The notes under the pieces were generated by a model. It was not told the origin of the DNA and ran no database searches. It worked only from the letters and a program-made list of their open reading frames with translations. Below, one piece after another: positions 48,101 through 60,100 of a stretch of DNA of 64,000 nt. Numbering within the stretch: the first letter of the stretch is position 1; every line of letters starts with the position of its first letter. The position numbers and the translations under genes are program-made. The stretch comes from Larimichthys crocea (Eukaryota > Chordata > Actinopteri > Sciaenidae): assembly GCF_000972845.2 (NCBI RefSeq), contig NC_040027.1:13941760-14005759 (forward strand), read 5' to 3'.

Positions 48101-51100
48101 AGACACTTACAGTCCTGTCCAAACTCTGCCACCTCTTTACTGACGCCACCATTTATTTATCTATTCCCTAACTATCTATTTAAATAGTTTAACCCTACTT
48201 GTAGATATCTATTTATTTTAACCATTACTCCATCTGACTCCATCTTTTTAACTGTTTAAAAAATACTTTTAATATTAACTAGCTCTCTGTTTTAGCCATT
48301 TATACATTACTTTTAGCTTTGACCATTACTTTTAAGTATTAAACAATAATATATATTTATAAATTAATATTGTCGATCTAACCATAACCTTTACTTTTAG
48401 CTAAATATTATAATAACTGTTCATTCATTACTTTTAGCTCATTGTTTCAACTGCTGCTGGCTCGCTAACTACTTTTCAGACTCTCATATTGTACTCTCCA
48501 GTTGTTACAGCTGTCTGAATATGTAGATATATATTTTTTTTCATATCTTAATTTCTATGTTTTAACATTAGTTGAGCTGCTTCACTCCACAAACTCTGCA
48601 GAAGTACTGCCTCGGGGTGCAAGTACCCCTGGATGGAAATCACTGTTTTAAGATGTGTAGAATGTAAATGCCTCACAGAAGTAGGCTGGAAAAATTGTTA
48701 ACAAGCTCTGCCTCTGACAAAAACTCTGTCCTCTCCTCTCCTAGGTGCTGATACCCATCTCCCTTTTTGTGTCAATTGAAATTGTCAAGATCTGCCAAGT
48801 GTACTTCATCCATCAGGACATGGAGCTGTATGACGAGGAGACAGACTCTCACCTGCAGTGCAGAGCTCTTAATATCACTGAGGATCTTGGCCAGATGCAA
48901 TACATCTTTTCTGACAAGACAGGCACTCTGACGGAGAACAAGATGGTGTTTCGCCGCTGCACCGTGGCAGGGGTGGAGTACTCCCATGATGCCAATGGTG
49001 AGACAAGCCAGCAAACACACACACACACACTGACACACTTACAAAAACATTCATTGCCTTTTAAAGTCACTCTTAATGTTGTGTGTGTGTGTGTGTGTTT
49101 GTCACAGCTAGAAGACTTGCTATGTACCAGGAGATGGATTCAGAGGAAGAAGAGTGCACATCACACGGTGGCACCCTGCCCAGGCGTGACAGTGTGACCA
49201 GCCACCAAAGTGCCCGGGTGGTGCTGCGCTCGCAGAGCACAAAGTCCCACCGCAGGACTGGCAGCAGGGCGGAGGCCAAGCGAGCCAGTATCCTGTCTAA
49301 ACACACGGCCTTCAGCAGCCCCATGGTCAGTGCGCCTCACCTTCATGCCGTCCTCGTACTCTGTGCTGTGTGCTGTCCGCTGATAAACCCTCCTCTGTCC
49401 TGCAGGAGAAAGATATCACCCCTGACCCTCAGCTCTTGGACAAAGTCAATGAATGCAGCAGTCAGATGGACTTCATGCGTTTCCACAGCCAGCCCATGTC
49501 CCAGCTGCCCTCTGACCTCTCTGACATTATTGATTTCTTTATCGCGCTCACCATCTGCAACACAGTTGTGGTTTCCTCCCCCAACCAGCCCAGGCACAAG
49601 GTAAAACTCACCTCATCGGGTCAATAGGAGATTATCTTTTAACGTTCAGAAATCGATGTTTTGGAGGGAGCATATTTACAGTTCCTGCTCCTGGTTTGAC
49701 TTTCTTACTGTGTGTGTGTGTTTGTGTGTTTGTGTGGCAAGCAAAGCAGATGGTCATGTCCAACTGGCAGGCAAAGCAGCCCCTGTGTTTAATTACTACA
49801 ATAGAAGTGTCTCTATGACTGGTGAAGAAGCTACACTTATAATATAGGGCTGACAAGGTTTCAGTGAATGGGCACTCACACAGGACTGACTCTTTATTAT
49901 TACAGCCCTTTATCAGAGAGTGTCTTCACACACACTTGAGTTTTGCACCGCAAATCAAGCGATGATAAATGAGTCGGCCTACGCCGGAAAATAATAGATC
50001 ATGGAGAATTAGCACAATGTGTTTAGCAGCTTTTTTCCCTCACCATCCCTTTGTCTCGTGAAAATAATGACACCCAGAGAGGGGAGTCGGGAATATTTCA
50101 GTGACATCATGGTGCTGCAAGAAGTTTGCCAGTCCCCTGTCTCTCTCTTTTTTTTTTTTTAGTATCTTTGGGGCCAGTTTTGCAGGTAGCCAGTGGAGCT
50201 GGCCAGCCGTTTTGGGTTGATGGGAATAGTTTTAAGTGGTCATAAGCCAAAAGGTTTGGTAACCGCTCTCATAACACGTCCAAAGAGGAGAGGTATTATA
50301 AGGAGCATCAATAGAGGATCCAGCAGCGACTAATTCTACTGATATCCGTCCAAACCACCAACATGAGGCCCGTGTGTTGCATGTATGTTGTTGTTTTTCT
50401 TTTTTTGAACCACACAGGAGTCGTTTTCATCATTTGTTGAATGTTCTTTTTGGCTACTTTTCCTAAAACAACACAAAAGCACAAAAAAACCTTCCAGAAT
50501 ACTCACAAAGTCTCTTTTTTTTTTTGCACGTAAGCGTTCATTCTGCTGCCTGTATCTTTTGATGTGCTCGCCACAGTTGTGTATCCGTGTTTTGTTTTGT
50601 TTTCGTGCGAGCTCGGGGTGTGGTTGTCCTGTTCAGAGGTGATATCCTTTCCTTGCCACACGCTGCTTTCACCAGTACGGCGTCCTGCCAGTTAGAGGCA
50701 TAAACCTGCACGGATTAAGCTTGACACATTATTCATGTTCGCTGTGTTTCTGTTTGGAGGTTATCTGATAAGATGGAAGGAAATGTAAATCCGCACAAAA
50801 GCTTTGATGCTTTTTTTTTTATTGTTTTGCTTTTTTTTTTTTTTTTGTCCTTTGGGCCGATGTAATTGTTCACATTTTATTATGATGCCCTTGTGGCTAA
50901 CCCAGCACCTGAATGATTTATATCTATGTATTTGAGAAGTCCTTCTGCCAGGAGTCCTTACCGTGAGTCACGCTCTGTGCCATTGTACTGCACCACCTTG
51001 GGATAAAGAACTGGGCATAGGTTAATAGCCAGGAGGTGCATTTTCATCAGAGCTCCTTTACTATTTGACCTACTAAAAAGCATCCTGAGGAAACCTTATG

Positions 51101-54100
51101 GATTTTCATAAGCGTTTCCCAAAAGAAGGCGTCAATTCATCGACACTTTCCTTGTTTTTGTTCATTCAATACTTTTATTGTGTCCGTTAACGCTTTCTGT
51201 GATGTTAATGTAAAATGTATGCTACTTTTACTGTCCAGTCTCTTCTTATCATGTACGGCTGCCACCATGCAGACTGCAGTCGTCACATTGATGTTTTTAA
51301 GTACTTTGGAAAGGTGGAAGCTACTGGATTTTAAATTTATATTTATTTTTGTGGCACATCAAAGTAAAGGCTATCATGTTTTCAGTTTCCATATCTTCTG
51401 TCTTTTCCGTGGCGCCAATATTCTAATAGTGGGATCACGTTTTCCAGCCGTCTCCCGTGAAAGCCGTTCATGCCATTGCATTTGGCTGTTCACATGAAAA
51501 GTGACAGTGTTGCAAAGAATAAAAAGAAAAGGGCTCAGAGAGAGAGAGAGAAGTTGTACCTACCTACTTTCTCACTCCCACACAGCTGGCCAATCATGGT
51601 GTGAAGTGAGCGTGAATGTCGGATTATCTCTTCCCAAAAAGTCCCAGAGATGTTGTGTTCTGGTGTTGTTACCACCCATTTAAGATGAGATAGACTTTAT
51701 TGATCCCACACTGGGGAAATTCACTTGTTACAGCAGCTCACAATATACAAGGTGGATAAGAAATCTAAACAGGGGCTCAAAACGTGTTTGCCCCACGTAT
51801 GAAAGCCTGAGTCCTTCCTGTAGTGGCCTGGTTTCAACTCCAGTCTGTGGACCTTTGATGTGTGTGTCTCTCTCTCTCTCTCTCTCCCTGATTTCCTGTC
51901 TGTCTTCAGCTGTCCTCTCTCACAAGTTGAAAGCTGTCCAGAGTTAACAGGGCGTTCATACAGCCAACTCTCTGTGTCTCTGCGCTCTCCACACTCGCTC
52001 TGTAGCCCTGTTAGTGCCGTGAGCTCCTCCATCTTACTGCTCTGTGATAACAGACGGTACTCATGGTGTGTACCATCTTAGATCCAGCTTTGCATCCCCG
52101 TCTCCTTCTCCTCACTTCAGCATGGATCTCTGGTCTTTCCAAACAGAGTGTGCTAGCACTACTTAGTGCTAACAGCTGTTCTCTAGTGTCAACAAGAGAG
52201 CTGTGGCTTCTTTTGAATGGGTCACCTGATTTATCGTGAAGTAGTTCAACAGAAAAAGGCAAGAAACTAATCTTCATAGTTCCACGTCCATGTTTGCAGA
52301 CACATTGATGGAGATTGTTGTAGAAAAAACATGAAAAGAAGAGCTCAGAGCTCAGAGCTACTCTGATTGGCTGTGATTGACTCAGGTTTCCTTGTCCTTC
52401 AGGTCCGGATGAGGTTTGAGCTGAAGTCCCCAGTTAAGACCATCGAGGACTTCATTAAACGTTTCACCCCCAGCCGACTGACCTCGGGCTCCAACAACAG
52501 CAGCTCCTCCAGCCTCATCACCAACCGCTCGTCCAACAAGGGGTGCTCCAGCATGTTGTCCTCCCCCTCTGCGGAGAGCACGCTCACCAAACTGGACGAG
52601 GAACGGCAACACGGAAGCCTGCCGCACGCCTTCGGCCCCGTCCCTCCGTACGGCTACGACGGGAATGCGTGGAACCTGGAGGAGGGCGAGCTGCGCTACG
52701 AGGCCGAGTCCCCTGACGAGGCTGCGCTGGTCTACGCCGCCAAGGCCTACAAGTGCTCCCTCGTCGGACGCCTCCCCGACCAGGTGACCGTGGAGCTGCC
52801 ACACTTGGGGAAGTTGAGCTTTGAGCTGCTGCACACACTGGGCTTCGACTCCACCAGGAAACGCATGTCTGTGGTGGTGAGACACCCTTTGACGGATCAG
52901 ATCACCGTGTACACTAAAGGAGCAGACTCCGTCATCATGGACCTCATCAAACCCCCCGACACAGGTAAGAAACTCTCAGTCCTACTGTCGCTTTAAACAT
53001 TCCTGGATTTATTGTAACACGACGGTGTGGTGGTATGCTCCTGATAAACGATGACGCTGCTGTCAACGCGGTCTTGAGATGTAGTTCTGCCGGTGTTGGA
53101 TCATGTCTGAAGATTTCACCACCTGAACTGATGATTTGTGGCTTTGAACCGGCTACAATTCACTTGATGTAATCTTCACATGGCACATGAGCTCACCGGT
53201 CGTGTCAGCAAATTGAGGAAATTTTCACTCTGCTTAATCCCGAATGATGAATCGTGTTCGGCTGTAGCTGCTTCAGGTTTTTGAGAAAAATTGTGATTAC
53301 ACTGGGCAACATGCCTGCACAGGGAAGAGCTCTGTTTTTATAGAGCACCCAACGTTTCACCCCTTAAACCTTCATACTTTCCACTGATGTAAACCTATAA
53401 GGTAACATGTTACATAAGATCAAGTATTTTTAGAGCAAGTCACTGCTGTAAAACTCGGTTGATGCCCTAAAAAAAGAAAAAACACTTCCTTGTGTATTGT
53501 TCCCTCCGATCTTAAAACCTTGTTCCATACTCTCGTTCTTTAATGTTCTAATGGCAAAGGTGTACCAGGTTGTTAGTATTCAAGGCACACAGAGAGCTAC
53601 ACAGGCACTTTTCACTAATGCTTTGTACACAGTCACCAGACATCTGTCCAGGGGTGCTTAGCAAGCCCGCAGAGACTGAAGGCTTGACACAACAACACAC
53701 AGTTTGTCGTGCTGCAAATAATGATTATTTTTGATACAAGAGAGAAATGTTCAATTATTAAATTCAGTCCTGCTGCCGCAGATTGAATTCTTCTCAAAGA
53801 ACGATGACCTGGACGACTGAGAACCTTCACAGATTATTAAAGTTGTTAGTGATACATTTTCTTGTCAGTCTGCTAATGGTTTTAGCTCCACTTTGAACTC
53901 CATTCTTCAGGTTCTTCTCTTGAGATGTTATTGAGTTAAAACCGATGCACTTGCCAAGCGTTGAAGAGCCACTTCACTGCTTTTACGCATGAAGTTTAGT
54001 TTACTTGTCACTACTCGGCGTGTAAAAGCACTTCATAAGATAATTTATGCAATGTAAATACAGCACGTCTTCTGTGAGCGTTGGACTTTTTTTGTCGGGC

Positions 54101-57100
54101 GGCTGTGGCTCAGACGGTAGAGTCGTCCACTAACCAGATGTTCGATCCTCAAGTGTCCTTAAGCAAATACTGAACCCCACATCGCTCCTGAAGGCTGTGC
54201 CATCAGTGTGTGAATGGGTAGAAGGCTGGAAGAATATAGGTGCTATATAAGTACAGTCCATTTACCATTTTAGGATAATAAATGTGTATTTTAGTGATTA
54301 TTTTAGTGTGAATAAAATGAGCTAAACCACTTTTAAATTCATCTGCCAATCCTGAATTGTTAGGTAGGTGATCTCCATGTCTGTTCATGCGATAAATAGG
54401 CTATATTTCTAAAATGTAATCATGGTAATGCATCAACACATGAGTCCAGAGATTCTTTCCAATACATCAGAGAGACCTATCTCACAATACACAGTACAAA
54501 ACGCGTCCTTTTCGTCCCATCTGTGTCTCCTTCCTGATCTACTGGATGAGGTCCAGCTTATGTTTTATAATGCTCGTATATAAGCAATCATATAATGCTT
54601 GTAATGTGCCATTACTGTACTTCATGAGCTTGTAGAGACAAATAAACCCATAAGGCACAATAAAGTGCTGCTTGACCTTCTGTAAGTCACAGGAAGATTA
54701 GGTTGCCAAAATGATCCAATCAGCGAGTTACTTGTCGATCTGTTTGACTTCATGTTCACTGCTCCTGTGTGAAGAGTGAACGTGGGAGTGCTAAAAACTG
54801 CAGTTCCTCAAACGTCCACTTGAGGCTGGCTGCAGAATGAGTCAGTCTCTATAAGTCCCCATGTTAAAATGTCCAACTTCACAGCAGAAATAAACATGTT
54901 TACAGCCTGGTACAAAAAACTGTTTTGGTCTCTGTAGCCAATTTCCTCGTTCATGACAACTGTACTGAGGGTGAATATTTATATAACTCACCTGTTCAAA
55001 TTATATTAAAGCTTAAAGTTATGCAGGATTAACAGTGTGGACGCTTTGATTGACATGTGGGTGCCATGACTTTGCCGATTTTTAGATTAGCCGGGAGGTA
55101 GAAGAGACTACCATGAATTTTCATTGTGGGAAGTGTAGGATCATAAGTTTTGAAAATTGGCCCATACTAGAGACTGTACTAAATCACTAGAGTACTCCTT
55201 TAAGATACCTGAAATCAAAATATTGGGTGTACAAGATCCATAATGTGCTCGTATTTGTACCACATGTTTATATTTTGAAAGGCTGAAATCGACTCGTGCA
55301 GCCACTCGTCTTCACTTCCTTTCAGTAAAAGCCTGCTGTCATGTCGTGTGGGTAAACGGCTCCCTCCTGTTCATTAGAAGTAGAAGCTCTTCATCTCTGC
55401 GAGGCAGCATGGAGAAGCGGTTTCTTAAAACAAAGACTTGTTAACTGCGACACATGGGTGGAAGAAAAGCACTCCCATCTTGTTTTGGCATATTTTCCAG
55501 GAATTCTGAATTACGATATGATTTATTGTATTGATTTTCCATTAAGAGGAACACGCTGGTCTCTCTGCATTTAAGGTCTGAGCTTCATCATTTTTAATGC
55601 CCTCTATAGAGTAATGTCTGCGCTGGCACAGTGTGCCATTTTCATAAGTTTTTCACTTACTTAAAATTCACAGAGCTGCTGCTGCTGCTGCTCACTGTAG
55701 AGGAGAGGCTCCATCAGGACAGTTGTCACACCAGCACCACCCCTCCTCCACCTAGTGTGTCTCAGTTCAGAAAGTTTAATGGCCAACAGGGTGTGTCTTC
55801 ACGCAGACAACTCACTGCTTTGTTTTTACCATTGGGTAAAAGCAGCCAATTAGAGTGCAGCATGAGTTGGGCCTCCTCATAACACAGACCTCCATAATGG
55901 CTCCATTCAGGCGACGAGGGAGTTGTTCAGTGTCACTCTAATAACACGGCGCACATGGAGGTACACTGTAGACCCTTGGGGCTTAGAAGTTGGAGTGTGT
56001 GTCATGGCGTAACTCCTGCTCTCTCACGCCTGCTGTTTAATTCCACCTTAAAACAGAATTTTCATTTTAATGTAATGTTTTGATCTGAATTTAAGAATAA
56101 TGTCGACACTGTAGACTTCTTGGTCAGAATTTAACAAAATCATCTTTGTAACTATTATTAAAGCAGCTATAATTCATATTTTTTGACTGACAGTGGATCA
56201 TATGGTTAATTTTTACCCAACTCTGTAGTTCAGTTCAATTATTGCAGCGAAACAGTAACTTTAAACCCCAGCAGGAGCCTTTCAGAAGAGTTCTTTGCTC
56301 AGATTTGATCATTTTTCCTGGTTTATGTGCTTCTTAATATGTAAATATGCTACATAACTAAATAGTTTTTATGATCAGAAATGTGCACAGAGTGTTTCTC
56401 ACACTTTTTATACCGCATACCACCTCAGAAAATATTAGACTCTCCACATACCCCTATCATGATGTACATTGAAATAACAGAATGACCCTTTTCAGCTGTG
56501 CAGAGTTTGTGCAGCTGTCTGGTTTATTTAAGATTATTTAATGTTGTTGAATCCTGAATGTGACCGGGGTCAAGAACCAATGCTACTTTTGGTGGAAAAG
56601 CAGCACGCCTGACTCTCCTCCTTCTTTCTGATATTTCCTGTTTTGAGCCACGATTGCAGTATAAACTATTTATTTTACCAGTCATGGAAGTATGTGTGCA
56701 GTGCAAGGCTAATATTTAATTAAAATTCCATTCCAGCTATCTCATTGTTTATTTTCATTCAAAATGTTGCAGCATTTTGATTGTATAATTTATTTTACGT
56801 ACACAGAACACGTGGAGTTTGGCCTTTAAGACGTGTTTCATGTTTTAGCATCTTTCAGCTCATTGTTTTGGTTTTCTGTTTTGGTTCACTCTCATGGCCC
56901 TAAAAAAAAAAAAAAAAAACACACTGTTCATTCCTGTCCAGAACCAAAGGGCAAAGTTAGCAACTATCTGGCGAACATAGAGGTGCATTTAGAGCCAGAT
57001 ATTTCCCATAGGACAGGAGTGGGTGTGGAACAAAACAGAGCTAAAAGAAGAGTGAATATCGGACATTCATCGTGCACTCCAGTCGATAATGTTGCTCAGT

Positions 57101-60100
57101 ATGCTGGATGGATAAATGGGCAACTGTTTGCCAACACAGTATCCATAGCCACTTAAAAGGTGATTATATGTCAGTGTTGGATTTACAGCCTGTTTCCACT
57201 TGTTTCCTCTAGAGGCCAACAAAGAAACAGTCGCAGGTTAAAAGGTTCCCCCGTGGAGTTTTCTTGATAAGAAACTCTGTTTACATTCACTGTTAGTCAC
57301 TAAGACGCATTGTGTGAGTCCTTGAGGTCTAACAAATGTGCTGAATGCATTTCCTCTGTCATAAAAACATTTACAAAGCTGAAATGTTGACCACATCACA
57401 GCGTGGACGCAAACCGCACATAAAAACATTGCTCTTTAATGTAATAGTGGTAAAAAAAATAAAAATAAAAACTCCTCAGGGAACCTTTAACATACGGGGA
57501 CACAAATCCTATTTTAGGTGGATTTTCCCATTTTCACTCGTAGGAAAAATAAACATTGTTCGAAGTTCCACCTGCGTCTGCAAGGCCGGCTGGTCCGAGC
57601 AGCTATTTGTCAAAATGGAAAACTCCTGCTGTCCTTGGAAATACTGTTTGTTCAAGAAGCAGAAACAGACTTACTTAGAAAATGTTCAGATTATTGACAG
57701 TTCTGTGTTAATTTGTTCTTTTCAGGAGGCAAAAAAAAATAAATACATTTTCGTGGCGGTGCATGTGTAGCGCGGCCTGCCAAGCTGTTGTGTTATTAGT
57801 GAGATTACAAGGCTGGGTAGTGTTGGCTGGTGCATCTGTGTCAGGAGACTGATGAAGCCAATCTGTTTGTGCACTGTCCCCCTGCCAAAAAGATGCCCAA
57901 GATGCTGCGCCAGAGAAACACTTTAGCAAGGCTCTATTCCAAAAACATAATACTTCAAAAGAACATGTGATATTCAGTTATATTAAGATCATTTCCATTT
58001 GGATTAATTGTGATTTGTCATATAAGAAAATCTTTTTACCACATTTTGCTCTGTGTTGTCTAGACGCAGCTTGATGAGTAATGCGAAGACTTGGTGGGAT
58101 ACACTGAGGCGCATGGTTAATTTAGGTGTGAAGACAGATGGCTTTCATGTGCCGCTTGGAAGAAGCCTTTGGCAATCTGGAACCAAAATGCTGAACCGCT
58201 TATGCAAATTCTCTAAAAAAGCAAGCATATTTAATCTTCATTCTTCTGTGCTTTTATTTGTTTTTAAGGAAACTCCAAAGGGAAACGCCAGAAAAAGATC
58301 GTCAACCGGACCCAAAACTACCTGAACCTGTACGCTGCAGATGGCCTTCGCACGCTGTGCATTGCGAAAAAGGTACCAGGGGTCCATAAGCTTCTTTGGA
58401 AGTGCTGAGCCGCCCTGTGTCTCATCAAACTGCTTTAGAAGTTGGAGATGATATGTCTCAGTGGCTTTTTGGCAGGTTGTGTGTGTGTGTGTGTGTGTGT
58501 AGCCCGGCACAGATGATCACATGGACTGACCGTTTCTAAAGTGACATTCTTCGTGACTCAGCTGCAATCTGTGCCACTTTCCCAGGCTGTTAATTTATGC
58601 TCTCACAAGCCGAGCTCATTATATCCCCGGCTTGTGCAAAGACCGTCACAGAAGCGATGTGATAAAACACCTTCTCAAGGTCTCAACTTCTCCTGTATAT
58701 CCTCCTCTGCCATGTAGGAGCTGCTCCGCTGTTAAATCTCCCCCCTATACTTTAACAGATGATGTATATATTTGTGTTTGTGTCAGATTCTAAGCAAGGA
58801 GCAATACGCCTGCTGGCTGCAGCATCACCTGGAGGCTGAGACAGCCATCCAGGGAAGAGAGGGGCTGCTGTTTGAATCGGCCCTGCGACTGGAAACAAAC
58901 CTACAGCTTCTGGGTAATTGTTTTATGAATTGATCTAATTATTACTACACCTGTAGTTTGTTTATATGTGTATACAATATTACTTTTGGCTCACCGCCAT
59001 ATTTCTTCACCCCTAGGAGCGACAGGCATCGAGGACAGGCTGCAGGACGGCGTGCCTGAAACCATTGCTTCCCTGCGGAAGGCCGGCCTCCAGATTTGGG
59101 TGCTGACGGGCGACAAACAGGAGACGGCCGTCAATATTGCGTACGCCTGCAAGCTGCTGGACCCTGAGGAGGAGATCCTGACACTGAATGCTGATTCTCA
59201 GGTGAGCAAAAGCTAACTGGCTATAATTCAGATTTACTGTACAGACAAGAGTGATGTGAATATTTCAGATTATTCCTTTAACATCATAATTTCCTTTTCA
59301 TCACCACCTTTGTTTTAAAAAAATGAGGTCAGACAGTCATTTGAGGACCAACAGTGTTTAGTTCTGTGCTGTTGAAGCATCTGTTTCCCAGATGTGAAGC
59401 AGCTCAGACAGTGTGATATTAAACAACTTAGTGTCCTGATCCTGAATTCCAAACCCGCTCTGTGCCTGTCTCTGAACCAGGAGGCGTGTGCGTTGTTGCT
59501 GGAGGAGAGTTTGCACTACATCCAGGCCAAATTCCTCTGCAGCTCTGCAGACCAAACTGCCAAGGCCTTCCACGGACACTTTGCACCCTTTGACATCTAT
59601 CCCTCCTCATCTCCATCCTCGTCCTCCCACGCCGCTCCCTTCATGGTGCACCGGCTGGGCCTGGTAATTGATGGTCGGACGTTGGCCTATGCCCTCGATA
59701 AGAGTTTGGAGGATAAGTTTCTGGCTGTCGCACGGAGCTGCCGTTCGGTGCTCTGCTGCCGCTCCACGCCGCTGCAGAAGAGCATGGTGGTCAAACTGGT
59801 GCGGAACAAGCTGAAGGTCATGACTTTAGCCATAGGTAAGTAAAAGTTCAAGATCCACATCAAAAAGTGCCTAATGCTCACGACTCACTTTGAAAACACC
59901 TGTGCAACTGATGTGCGTGTTTGTGCTCTCCCTGGTTCAATGAACAAATAACCGGCCCTGGAAATTACATAACTTCCAATCTTGTTCTGAAGAGAAACAG
60001 AGTTTTTGGTGTCAGCAGACACAGAAAAACTTGGAGGCTGTGTGAGTTTGAATGTGCAGCTGCAGTCTTGAACCTTTAGGCTATCACCAGGTTGTAAGAT

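Larger units (their letters stand above)
52965..58268 (+). other. atp10a: atp10a intron 10
   Basis: 5304 bp; contains a tRNA-SINE remnant (54095-54270), family A copy A9, a CTG run near 55675 and an A-run near 56901. No exon-like frame with splice sites and P4 similarity was found inside. Confidence 0.85.

Noticed and set aside
52382..52885. 167-codon minus-strand open frame opposite exon 10
   Set aside because: Shadow of a GC-rich conserved exon; codon-position bias explains the missing stops.
54095..54270. Possible functional tRNA gene with A- and B-boxes
   Set aside because: The arms do not pair, and the SINE body and tail follow directly.
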